A stretch of DNA of 7,136 bases from NCBI GenBank assembly GCA_002683155.1, contig NYST01000068.1, positions 1 to 7,136 on the forward strand, written 5' to 3'. Below, in pieces: positions 1-5,615 of this stretch. Below the pieces are notes generated by a model. It ran no database searches. It was not told the DNA's origin and worked only from the letters and a program-made list of their open reading frames with translations. Source of the stretch: Methanobacteriota archaeon (GTDB lineage: Archaea > Thermoplasmatota > Poseidoniia > Poseidoniales > Thalassarchaeaceae). Position 1 is the first letter of the stretch. The number at the start of each line of letters is the position of its first letter. Both the position numbers and the translations under genes were made by a program.

Positions 1-1
1 G

Positions 2-502
2 GAAACGAAGATTATTCCCAACAACACACCCATAGATGAGCTGAGGGAACTGGATGGCCTGATCTTGTCTGGAGGTGCCGCGCGGGTCGGACTCACTGGA
101 AAACTTGGGAACTGTGCAGAATATCTCTCGCTAGAAGTCCCCATCATGGGTATCTGCGCAGGGCATCAATTCATGGCTCGTCACTACGGAGGCGATGCTG
201 GTGAGGCCTCGAAACCCGAATTCGGGGCCGCAACTATTTCTCTAGTTGGTGACGGTGGCCCCCTTTTCCAAGGGACTCCCTCCGAACAGACAGTTTGGGA
301 GAGTCACAATGACGAGGTCACCAAGACCCCCCCAGGTTTCATTGCAGTTGCACAGAGTGAGTCTTGCAAGGTCCAAGCAATGCAGAACGAGGATCTCAAC
401 AGATTCGGCCTTCAGTTCCACCCTGAGGTCAATGATACGGAGTATGGATCAAGCATCTTCGAGAACTTCGTCAGCATTTGCAAATCTTTCAAAGCAGCAT
501 AG
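2..502 (+). CDS. guaA: GMP synthase, glutamine amidotransferase subunit (5' truncated by window edge)
   Basis: This is the glutaminase subunit of the two-subunit archaeal GMP synthase. It releases ammonia from glutamine and passes it to the separate ATP-pyrophosphatase subunit, which turns XMP into GMP in the cytoplasm. The frame is open from position 2, giving 166 residues. The first roughly 25-30 residues, including the usual start, lie outside the window. Visible class I amidotransferase landmarks are KIIPNNTPIDEL near the N-terminus, DGLILSGG, the nucleophile motif GICAGHQ with the catalytic Cys at 155-157, the SHNDEV stretch, and FHPEV with the catalytic His at 419-421 followed by Glu. 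The C-terminus ends just after the TEYG...NF segment, with no fused ATPase domain, which is the archaeal stand-alone arrangement. GICAGHQ has Ala where many homologues have Leu. The TAG stop is at 500-502, and rpoP starts 43 bases downstream on the same strand. Family assignment is very secure. Confidence 0.95.
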   Translation, partial: ETKIIPNNTPIDELRELDGLILSGGAARVGLTGKLGNCAEYLSLEVPIMGICAGHQFMARHYGGDAGEASKPEFGAATISLVGDGGPLFQGTPSEQTVWESHNDEVTKTPPGFIAVAQSESCKVQAMQNEDLNRFGLQFHPEVNDTEYGSSIFENFVSICKSFKAA

Positions 503-525
503 GACAGGTTGAAGAAGGTCTGGCA

Positions 526-558
526 GGTCGCCCGGCTCGGTAGCAATGAAGGGCGATC
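526..558 (+). promoter_or_regulatory. Possible hairpin presenting the rpoP start codon in its loop
   Basis: Bases 526-533 (GGTCGCCC) can pair with 551-558 (GGGCGATC) as an 8-bp stem with one G-U pair. The 17-base loop contains the rpoP ATG at 546-548. The pairing is seen in the sequence. Any role in translation is inference, and a stem of this size can arise by chance. Confidence 0.25.
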
Positions 559-809
559 AGAACATCCTACACAAGTGCAGGAACTGCAACAGGACCGATA
601 AGAGGGCTTACAACCCCACATCAGAGGAGCTATGCAACCATTGCAACGCCCCCATGGACGCCCTTGAGATTCGCTACAAGTGCGTTAACTGCGGCCACAT
701 GGCATGGGCCGAAGCCGGGTCTACTGGGAAGTCATGCCACAAGTGCGGATACCGGATTTTCGTCAAGCCCCGGAAGGATGGGATGTCGAAAGTCCTGAAG
801 GCAGAGTAG
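546..809 (+). CDS. rpoP: DNA-directed RNA polymerase subunit P (Rpb12-like), with an extra N-terminal zinc ribbon
   Basis: The C-terminal half (residues 44-87) matches the small archaeal RNA polymerase subunit P/Rpb12. It shows YKCVNC, then CHKCGYRI, then a basic KPRKDG...KVLKAE tail, which is the CxxC-CxxCGYRI-KPR pattern of that family. The subunit binds zinc and stabilises polymerase assembly. Unusually, residues 11-33 carry a second four-cysteine set (C11, C14, C30, C33) before the canonical set (C46, C49, C64, C67), so the 87-residue product is nearly twice the usual length of about 45-50 residues. The ATG at 546 is the first in frame after the guaA stop. No strong Shine-Dalgarno sequence precedes it. 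An in-frame ATG at 654 would give a 51-residue product of normal RpoP size, so two products are conceivable, but conserved-looking cysteine pairs upstream favour the long form. The RFC-like gene follows after 39 bases. Confidence 0.8.
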   Translation: MKGDQNILHKCRNCNRTDKRAYNPTSEELCNHCNAPMDALEIRYKCVNCGHMAWAEAGSTGKSCHKCGYRIFVKPRKDGMSKVLKAE

Positions 810-848
810 AATCGTTTAGTTCAAGGCCCCCCGACCTCCCATGCGTCT

Positions 849-1985
849 ATGGCGAGTTGGCTCGTGACAGAGGCTCCCACAAGGTTCGAAGGACTAGCGG
901 TGCCCGATGCAGTGAAACAGGCTCTCCTGTCGACTAGCACCTCAGCAGATCCTCCTCACCTGTTGATCACAGGCCCTGGTGGGGTTGGCAAGACGGCATG
1001 TTGGAGGTTGTACGCGAGGCAGATACTCGGGCCGGGGTGGAAGTCGACCACACACATCCTGCAAGCTCGTGACCTTGTAAGGCAGAGAGGTGCAATGGCC
1101 ACATTCGAGGAGTTTCTCAGACCAAGCGGTGCCGAGAAGGACACGCTTGCAGGTAGGACCAGCCTCGATGCATTCGACCGAGGGATTTCCATCTCCGACT
1201 CCGAGGGGGTTGCTCCAGCTGGATCCGAGGCCGAGGTCGAAGCCGGCACAATCCCGATTAGCCGATTGATCGTTATCGAGGATGCGGACTACCTGGGGCA
1301 CATCCGCCAAGCATACCTCAGAAGGATGATGGAGACGGTGGGAAGCGCCTCCAGGTTCGTACTTGTCGCCCGGGCCCCTTCGAGGATAATCGACGCGCTC
1401 CGTTCTAGAAGCCAGATGATCAGAATACCCTCTACAGAGAGGGAAACTATCACTAGAATACTTTCAGAGATTGCAAAGAGGAATAACTGCGAGCCCGCAG
1501 AGGGAGTTTTGGACGACATCGCATACATCTCCGAAGGGAATCTGAAGAAAGCAATCTTCACCCTAGAGATGCTCGACATCAGAGACCTTGTTTCGGACAG
1601 ATCATCAGTCCACAAGATGGTCCAAGCATCAACCCTCCAAGCAGGTAGGAGGCTAGTTGAGTTGGCGATCAGAGGCAAGGTAGTAGAATGGAAGTGGGAA
1701 AGCCGAGGAGGCAGAAACAAGAAATCTCTCTCCGGGGCAATGGCAGAGGTGGATGACCTAATGAACAACCACGGCCTTGACGCGACGGATCTAGTATCAC
1801 AAATCCACGGCGTCATTGTCGGTAGGAGGCTAAGCGTCCCTCAAACTCTCCGGGAAGAGATGCTAGATGCGCTATCGGAGTGCGATGTTGGATTACAGCG
1901 ATCCACATACCCACGAATCCACTTCGAGCGATTCCTTCATCGAACAGCATCTGCAGGCAAGAGGCACGGTCTATCGATGTCTTGA
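849..1985 (+). CDS. Replication factor C small-subunit-like AAA+ clamp-loader ATPase (divergent)
   Basis: This 378-residue AAA+ protein resembles clamp-loader small subunits, which load the PCNA sliding clamp onto primed DNA. Visible motifs are Walker A GPGGVGKT (42-49), a Walker B region LIVIEDAD (140-147), an arginine-finger segment DALRSRSQMIRI (183-193) in place of the usual SRC, and a sensor-2-like segment GNLKKAIFTLE (230-240). Residues from about 260 onward would form the helical collar domain. It is longer than typical small subunits (about 315-330) mainly because of an insertion around residues 95-138 between Walker A and B, rich in Ser, Asp and Glu. Walker B reads Glu-Asp where Asp-Glu is expected, and sensor 2 has Lys for Arg, so ATP hydrolysis may be weak. 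It could be a second, specialised RFC small subunit rather than the main one; a DnaX-like or other RFC-related ATPase is less likely. The ATG at 849 has no evident Shine-Dalgarno sequence. The stop abuts the 3' end of the convergent tRNA. Confidence 0.8.
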   Translation: MASWLVTEAPTRFEGLAVPDAVKQALLSTSTSADPPHLLITGPGGVGKTACWRLYARQILGPGWKSTTHILQARDLVRQRGAMATFEEFLRPSGAEKDTLAGRTSLDAFDRGISISDSEGVAPAGSEAEVEAGTIPISRLIVIEDADYLGHIRQAYLRRMMETVGSASRFVLVARAPSRIIDALRSRSQMIRIPSTERETITRILSEIAKRNNCEPAEGVLDDIAYISEGNLKKAIFTLEMLDIRDLVSDRSSVHKMVQASTLQAGRRLVELAIRGKVVEWKWESRGGRNKKSLSGAMAEVDDLMNNHGLDATDLVSQIHGVIVGRRLSVPQTLREEMLDALSECDVGLQRSTYPRIHFERFLHRTASAGKRHGLSMS

Positions 1986-2063
1986 TGGCGGGCGCGGCAG
2001 GATTCGAACCCGCGGTCCCCGGCTTAGGAGGCCGGTGCATTATCCAGGCTATGCTACACGCCC
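1986..2063 (-). tRNA. tRNA-Arg (anticodon CCT), CCA encoded
   Basis: Read on the minus strand, all four arms form. The acceptor stem is GGGCGTG (2063-2057) with CGCGCCC (1996-1990), containing one T-G pair. The D arm is a 4-bp GCAT/ATGC stem with GG in the loop. The anticodon arm is CCGGC-CTCCTAA-GCCGG, giving anticodon CCT for the AGG codon. A five-base variable loop GGACC follows. The T arm has GCGGG/CCTGC around TTCGAAT (1997-2013). The discriminator is G at 1989, and a CCA end is encoded at 1988-1986. No intron is present. Base A20 in the D loop fits the known arginine identity element. Neighbouring genes use AGG and AGA often, so this tRNA should be in demand. Its 3' end touches the stop codon of the convergent RFC-like gene. 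Confidence 0.97.
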
Positions 2064-2091
2064 GTCCACGCGAGCACGACCTCTTGAAGAA

Positions 2092-3633
2092 ATGTGCCCC
2101 GGAAAAAACAAGTTTCTCCGCCCTGTTATCCGATGCCATCAAGCGGGGAAACCACCTCGAAAGATTGTGGCCAGCAACTCTTCGGACCTCCCAAATCCGT
2201 ATGGCGAAGACTCTACTTTTGGTCAGAAGTCAGAAAATGCATTGAACAGAAGGGTTCGGATAAGAGACTCCCAACGAGTTCTGTGGACTAAAATTGCCAC
2301 CATTAGGGGAAGCAGGCGGACGAGGATAACAGTCTCCATATTTGCCATTCTCGTCACATCACTATTTGCCTCTGGTTGGGGCGAAGAGTACCTATTGGTC
2401 GGAGTCTCGCTATTCGCGCTCCAATCAGCACTCTTCTTCCCCACTCTCCTGGCGTCTTCATTTGCCCAGATGTCAGCAAGGGACAGACTTCAGTTGAAAA
2501 TAGGAAGCAATAGGTCAATGGAGTCATACCCAGGAGTCGAACGGATTCTGAATACACTTCACGAGAGAACTCTCAGAGAGAGGACACGCATTCTCTGCGC
2601 GGCTCTTGCAGTGGGAGCCCTCAACTCGGTTGACAACTTCGAGACAGGCAACATCCTTGCATCGATACTCTACGGCCTGGCCATTTTCCTCGGTTCTATT
2701 TCCATAATCAACACTCTACAGCTGGAGCGACGAATTCCCATGACTGACGAGGACTTCCCTCTTCTTTCGATGCATGCACCAACACTCCATCAGAGCACCT
2801 TGAAGCGAGTGCTCTCAGATGTGGTAGTGGCCCATTTAGATCCCGAAACAGCCGGAGCTTGGGATGATTGGATAATTGAGTTGGAGAACAAAGTACGCTC
2901 GAACCAGACCCCAGAATCAGCAGTAGAACACCTACTGCGTGTCCTCCATCTCAACCATCTCGGTCTGCTTGACAATGATAGATTGGTTTCCGAATCCAAG
3001 CGCGTATTCCGGGTGGCTGCGATTGATGACTTGAATGATGATGAATCGAAATTCTGTTATCGAACCCTCCGAAGACTAATGGCCCACACAAGAGCATGGC
3101 AACCAGGACTATTCAGACTCATAGATCGATTAGAACATGCAGCACTGAGGGGGCACTCATCACTAACTGAGAATACATGGAGACTAGATCTTGACATCCC
3201 CCCCAGGTGTTCCCAGGGCCATGGAGACTTGTTCGTAATGATTCATAATCACTCCAGAAAGGACTCTCAGGTTGAAGTCGACATCATTGCTGCAGATGGT
3301 GAACCACATCACCAGACACTAAGGTTGAATCCCCCCGTTTCCAGACAGCCGAAGAAACCTGCCAGGATAGGGGAGGAGGGAAACGACATCGTAGATGTAC
3401 TGGGAAGACTAATCGACAACTCACTTGTTTTGTGGATTGGTCTGGCATGGCCGCAAGGGTCAACAGGTTCCAAACCGATTCAAGTCAATCTAAGAGGCCC
3501 AAATGGAGAGACAGTCTCATCTTACGTCGTCCAGACCACCCTTTCATCGGGATTCAACCCCGAAGGTGCGACTGAGAAGATGTTGGATGCCGCGGTGGCC
3601 GTTAGAAGAATCGCAATCTCCGTTGCCGATTGA
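2092..3633 (+). CDS. Hypothetical membrane protein with large soluble C-terminal region
   Basis: I do not recognise this family. From the ATG at 2092 the product is 513 residues. Hydrophobic segments lie at about residues 77-95, 100-124, 166-180 and 187-207, so it probably has four membrane spans in two pairs, separated by a charged stretch with basic and acidic residues (126-165). The rest is soluble: a helical, charged part (about 215-360), then a likely beta-rich part (about 365-485) with GDLFVMIHNHSRKD and a hydrophobic LVLWIGLAW stretch. No catalytic motif is visible. The frame is open further upstream to 1867, but that extension would run through the antisense strand of the tRNA and the end of the RFC-like gene, so I exclude it. 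The start is uncertain: 2092 is the only in-frame ATG between the tRNA and the first membrane segment, but GTG at 2167 or TTG at 2242 are possible, because residues 1-50 look unremarkable. The stop TGA is at 3631-3633. Confidence 0.7.
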   Translation: MCPGKNKFLRPVIRCHQAGKPPRKIVASNSSDLPNPYGEDSTFGQKSENALNRRVRIRDSQRVLWTKIATIRGSRRTRITVSIFAILVTSLFASGWGEEYLLVGVSLFALQSALFFPTLLASSFAQMSARDRLQLKIGSNRSMESYPGVERILNTLHERTLRERTRILCAALAVGALNSVDNFETGNILASILYGLAIFLGSISIINTLQLERRIPMTDEDFPLLSMHAPTLHQSTLKRVLSDVVVAHLDPETAGAWDDWIIELENKVRSNQTPESAVEHLLRVLHLNHLGLLDNDRLVSESKRVFRVAAIDDLNDDESKFCYRTLRRLMAHTRAWQPGLFRLIDRLEHAALRGHSSLTENTWRLDLDIPPRCSQGHGDLFVMIHNHSRKDSQVEVDIIAADGEPHHQTLRLNPPVSRQPKKPARIGEEGNDIVDVLGRLIDNSLVLWIGLAWPQGSTGSKPIQVNLRGPNGETVSSYVVQTTLSSGFNPEGATEKMLDAAVAVRRIAISVAD

Positions 3634-3679
3634 CATCTTGATGGGCACCAACAAAGCGTCACGTTCTTGTGATTAGGAC

Positions 3680-3710
3680 CTCTGGCCATCTTGAAAGATG
3701 GAGTCCAGAG
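3680..3710 (+). promoter_or_regulatory. Start-codon hairpin of the flavoprotein gene
   Basis: Bases 3680-3685 (CTCTGG) pair perfectly with 3705-3710 (CCAGAG). Directly inside, 3686-3691 (CCATCT) pair with 3696-3701 (AGATGG). This leaves a TGAA tetraloop and a single 3-base bulge (AGT, 3702-3704), for twelve Watson-Crick pairs in 31 bases. The ATG of the downstream gene (3698-3700) lies inside the 3' arm. No Shine-Dalgarno sequence precedes it. The structure is seen in the sequence; a role in translation control, or as a DNA-level operator, is inference. If the transcript were leaderless from 3698, only the DNA palindrome would matter. Confidence 0.5.
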
Positions 3711-5137
3711 AAGTAGTGGTAATCGGTTCAGGGCCCGCGGCTCTTCGCGCCGCGATAGCCTGTTCGGACGCCGGTGTGGTGCCTTTGGTCATAGACGAAC
3801 TTGGCATTGGGTCTGCTTCTGGAGCTCACCCCGTCGCTGGACTCGCGGCATCAGTTGACGAATTGAATTCGCAATCCCACATGGAGGACACACTCGCTGC
3901 AGGTGGTGAATTCTGCAATGAATCAGTCGTATCTAGAACTTGCAACGAGGGAGTCCCAACCCTAGCTGAATTGGAAAGATGGGGCTTGACTCTCAGACGC
4001 AGGGAGGGAGGGCTACCTCACACGGCACCCGCACCCGGGCACAAGGTCCCGCGACTCACTGGATGCGGTGACTCAACCATCAGAGAGGTAACAAGAATTC
4101 TTGAGGAACAGTTGATCAAGAGGGGGATTCAGAGAAATGCAGACTATTTGCCTCTATCCATTGTGTCTGACAACAACCAAGTCAGAGGGGTAGTAACCCT
4201 GAATATCTCTACTGGAGAAATCGAATCTTTCCAGGCCAAGGCAGTCATTCTTGCAACCGAAGGACATCAAGGACTTTGGTCGAATCCTAATGATGGATCG
4301 GGAACCGGGGTGGCTCTTGCAATTTCCGCTGGCGTTGAGTTGAGGGGTATGGGAGAAACCCCGAGACACCCGCTGACTATCAGGAACTGCGGAATCCACA
4401 TCCCGATGGATATTCTCGGAGTAGGGGGCAGGATTAGGAGGGAAAATGGGGACGACATCGGTCCAGAGGAGGCTCTAGAAGGAGAGCCATGCGTTCTTGA
4501 TTTGAGGGGCTTGGACCCGGACGCAAAGGACTGGTTTTCTCAGACATCATCGCGAATAAGAGACAGGCTCGGACTAGACATCACGAGAGATGTAATCCCG
4601 TTATCTCCCGGTGTAGCATTCACTACCGGTGGAGCCCCCTGCGATCACGAGGGCAGGGTCATCTTCGAGGAAAAAAACACAGGCGAAGAATCAGTAAGTC
4701 TCTGGCATACCGGGTTGTATGCTGCAGGGAGGAGTGCCAACACAGGCATGCACGGGGCCTCTCCACTACCTGGAAACATTCTTCTCGAAGACTTAGTTTC
4801 TGGAAAGGCAGCCGGTTCTCACGCCGCTACTTCGACACAAAACATCCACTTCGGCGGTTCGTCCCTAATAGAACAGGCTGTCCAGGAAGCGTCGAACCGA
4901 GTCACCTCGATCAGAGAGGGAGAAGGAATGACCGTCGGAAACTTCGCAACCAAACTATCCTCTGCAATCTCGATCGGCAATTCCTCGAAGGAAGCAGCAT
5001 TAGCCGAGATAAACAATATCACGGATTCGGGCATTCGCCTCACCGATACTTCCCAAGTCATGAATACCGAAATGGTGGAGGCCCTCAGATTACATGGATT
5101 AGCCTCGGTGGCTGAGTCGATCATAGCATCTGGGTGA
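3698..5137 (+). CDS. FAD-binding protein of the succinate dehydrogenase/fumarate reductase / L-aspartate oxidase superfamily, altered active site
   Basis: This 479-residue flavoprotein has the superfamily layout. An N-terminal dinucleotide-binding loop is GSGPAA (10-15), with an acidic residue ending the second strand (D33/E34). HPVAGLAAS (44-52) sits where relatives have the AQGGIAA segment, followed by SHMEDTLAAGGEFC (60-73) and REGG (102-105), which closely recall L-aspartate oxidase. VILATEGHQGLW (183-194), FTTGGAPCDHEGRV (308-321), LYAAGRSANTGMHGASPLPG (340-359) and NILLEDLVSGKAAG (360-373) complete the FAD-binding fold. Conserved catalytic positions differ: the His before (T)xGG is replaced in VAFTTGG, and the Arg of GANRLxxN is replaced in GASPLPGN. 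The C-terminus ends where relatives carry the ESRGxHxR motif. A redox flavoprotein with another substrate, or a non-dehydrogenase role, is more likely than SdhA or NadB proper. The start places GxGxxA at the expected distance. A hairpin covers the start codon, and HIT follows after 4 bases. Confidence 0.82.
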   Translation: MESREVVVIGSGPAALRAAIACSDAGVVPLVIDELGIGSASGAHPVAGLAASVDELNSQSHMEDTLAAGGEFCNESVVSRTCNEGVPTLAELERWGLTLRRREGGLPHTAPAPGHKVPRLTGCGDSTIREVTRILEEQLIKRGIQRNADYLPLSIVSDNNQVRGVVTLNISTGEIESFQAKAVILATEGHQGLWSNPNDGSGTGVALAISAGVELRGMGETPRHPLTIRNCGIHIPMDILGVGGRIRRENGDDIGPEEALEGEPCVLDLRGLDPDAKDWFSQTSSRIRDRLGLDITRDVIPLSPGVAFTTGGAPCDHEGRVIFEEKNTGEESVSLWHTGLYAAGRSANTGMHGASPLPGNILLEDLVSGKAAGSHAATSTQNIHFGGSSLIEQAVQEASNRVTSIREGEGMTVGNFATKLSSAISIGNSSKEAALAEINNITDSGIRLTDTSQVMNTEMVEALRLHGLASVAESIIASG

Positions 5138-5144
5138 ACAGATG
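5127..5144 (+). promoter_or_regulatory. Shine-Dalgarno in the loop of a hairpin closing on the HIT start codon
   Basis: CATCTG (5127-5132) pairs perfectly with CAGATG (5139-5144), leaving a six-base loop GGTGAA. The HIT ATG (5142-5144) is the end of the 3' arm. The loop contains GGTGA (5133-5137), which matches the complement of the conserved 3' end of archaeal 16S rRNA, 4 bases from the ATG, and it overlaps the upstream stop TGA (5135-5137). This arrangement supports the HIT start and suggests coupled termination and re-initiation. The ribosome-binding site is well placed; a regulatory role for the hairpin is inference. Confidence 0.5.
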
Positions 5145-5564
5145 GAAGATGACAAAACAATCTTCTCAATGATAATCGATGGAGAGATCCCCTGTCACAA
5201 GGTATACGAGGACGATTTGGTCATTGCTTTCCTCGACATCAACCCATTCAGTACTGGCCACACCCTGGTGGTCCCGAAGGAAGCCTCTAGGACGCTTGAC
5301 AAGTTGAGCGACGAATCATCAGGGGCTTTGGGCCGTGTGCTCCCTAGGATATCGAGAGCGATACTGAGTGCAACTGGGGCCGAAGAATTCAACATCATCC
5401 AGAATAATGGCCCAAATGCATTCCAGAGCGTTTTCCATGTCCATTTCCATATTATCCCCAAGTTGAAGGATGGCAGGGGGCTGACATTCCCTTTCAGATC
5501 CTCACCAATAAACCACGAGGAAGCGGAAAAGCTGGCCGAGTCAATCAGGGAATTGTTGGATTGA
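5142..5564 (+). CDS. HIT-family (histidine triad) nucleotide-binding hydrolase/transferase
   Basis: This 140-residue cytoplasmic protein belongs to the histidine triad family, whose members hydrolyse or transfer nucleoside phosphoramidates, adenylates or dinucleoside polyphosphates. It carries the full Hint-like pattern: IIDGEIPCHKVYEDDLVIAF (11-30), DINPFSTGHTLVVPK (32-46), IIQNNGPNAFQSVFHVHF (85-102), and the triad HVHFHIIPK with H99, H101 and H103, the middle one being the expected nucleophile. Many relatives have a zinc-binding CxxC near the N-terminus (C-IFC-KI); here the positions read T and S in TIFSMI, so that zinc site is absent. Length is normal for the family. The start at 5142 is supported by a GGTGA ribosome-binding site overlapping the upstream stop. 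It probably forms an operon with the flavoprotein gene. The physiological substrate cannot be read from the sequence. Confidence 0.95.
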   Translation: MEDDKTIFSMIIDGEIPCHKVYEDDLVIAFLDINPFSTGHTLVVPKEASRTLDKLSDESSGALGRVLPRISRAILSATGAEEFNIIQNNGPNAFQSVFHVHFHIIPKLKDGRGLTFPFRSSPINHEEAEKLAESIRELLD

Positions 5565-5615
5565 TCCACTCTCAATAATCAAGACCTCAAACCCGCCCCG
5601 AAGCATGTGCCGGAT

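Noticed and set aside
813..822. Possible TATA-like CGTTTAGTTC about 30 bases before the RFC-like gene
   Set aside because: A weak match, and the gene may be cotranscribed with rpoP.
839..852. CCAT...ATGG pairing over the RFC-like start codon
   Set aside because: Only four base pairs, easily chance; it resembles the two later start hairpins but is too short to count.
1289..1816. A 175-codon open frame on the minus strand
   Set aside because: It lies wholly antisense to the RFC-like gene, shows no recognisable motif, and looks like a shadow of a real gene.
1986..2063. tRNA gene as an integration site for a mobile element
   Set aside because: I found no second copy of the tRNA 3' end in the window and no integrase; the flanking genes look chromosomal.
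1867..2091. Upstream extension of the membrane-protein reading frame (75 more residues from an ATG at 1867)
   Set aside because: It runs through the end of the RFC-like gene in another frame and straight across the antisense strand of the tRNA; the encoded residues look like chance translation.
2084..2096. Possible TATA element for the tRNA (minus strand CATTTCTTC, about 23-31 bases upstream of the tRNA)
   Set aside because: The position is right but the match to an archaeal TATA box is poor; I would not annotate it.
5557..5568. Palindrome TGGAT-TG-ATCCA over the HIT stop codon
   Set aside because: Five-base arms with a two-base centre and no T-run; not convincing as a terminator.
5607..5615. 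GTG start for the acyltransferase
   Set aside because: An ATG lies only three codons downstream and no ribosome-binding site favours the GTG; the choice barely alters the product.
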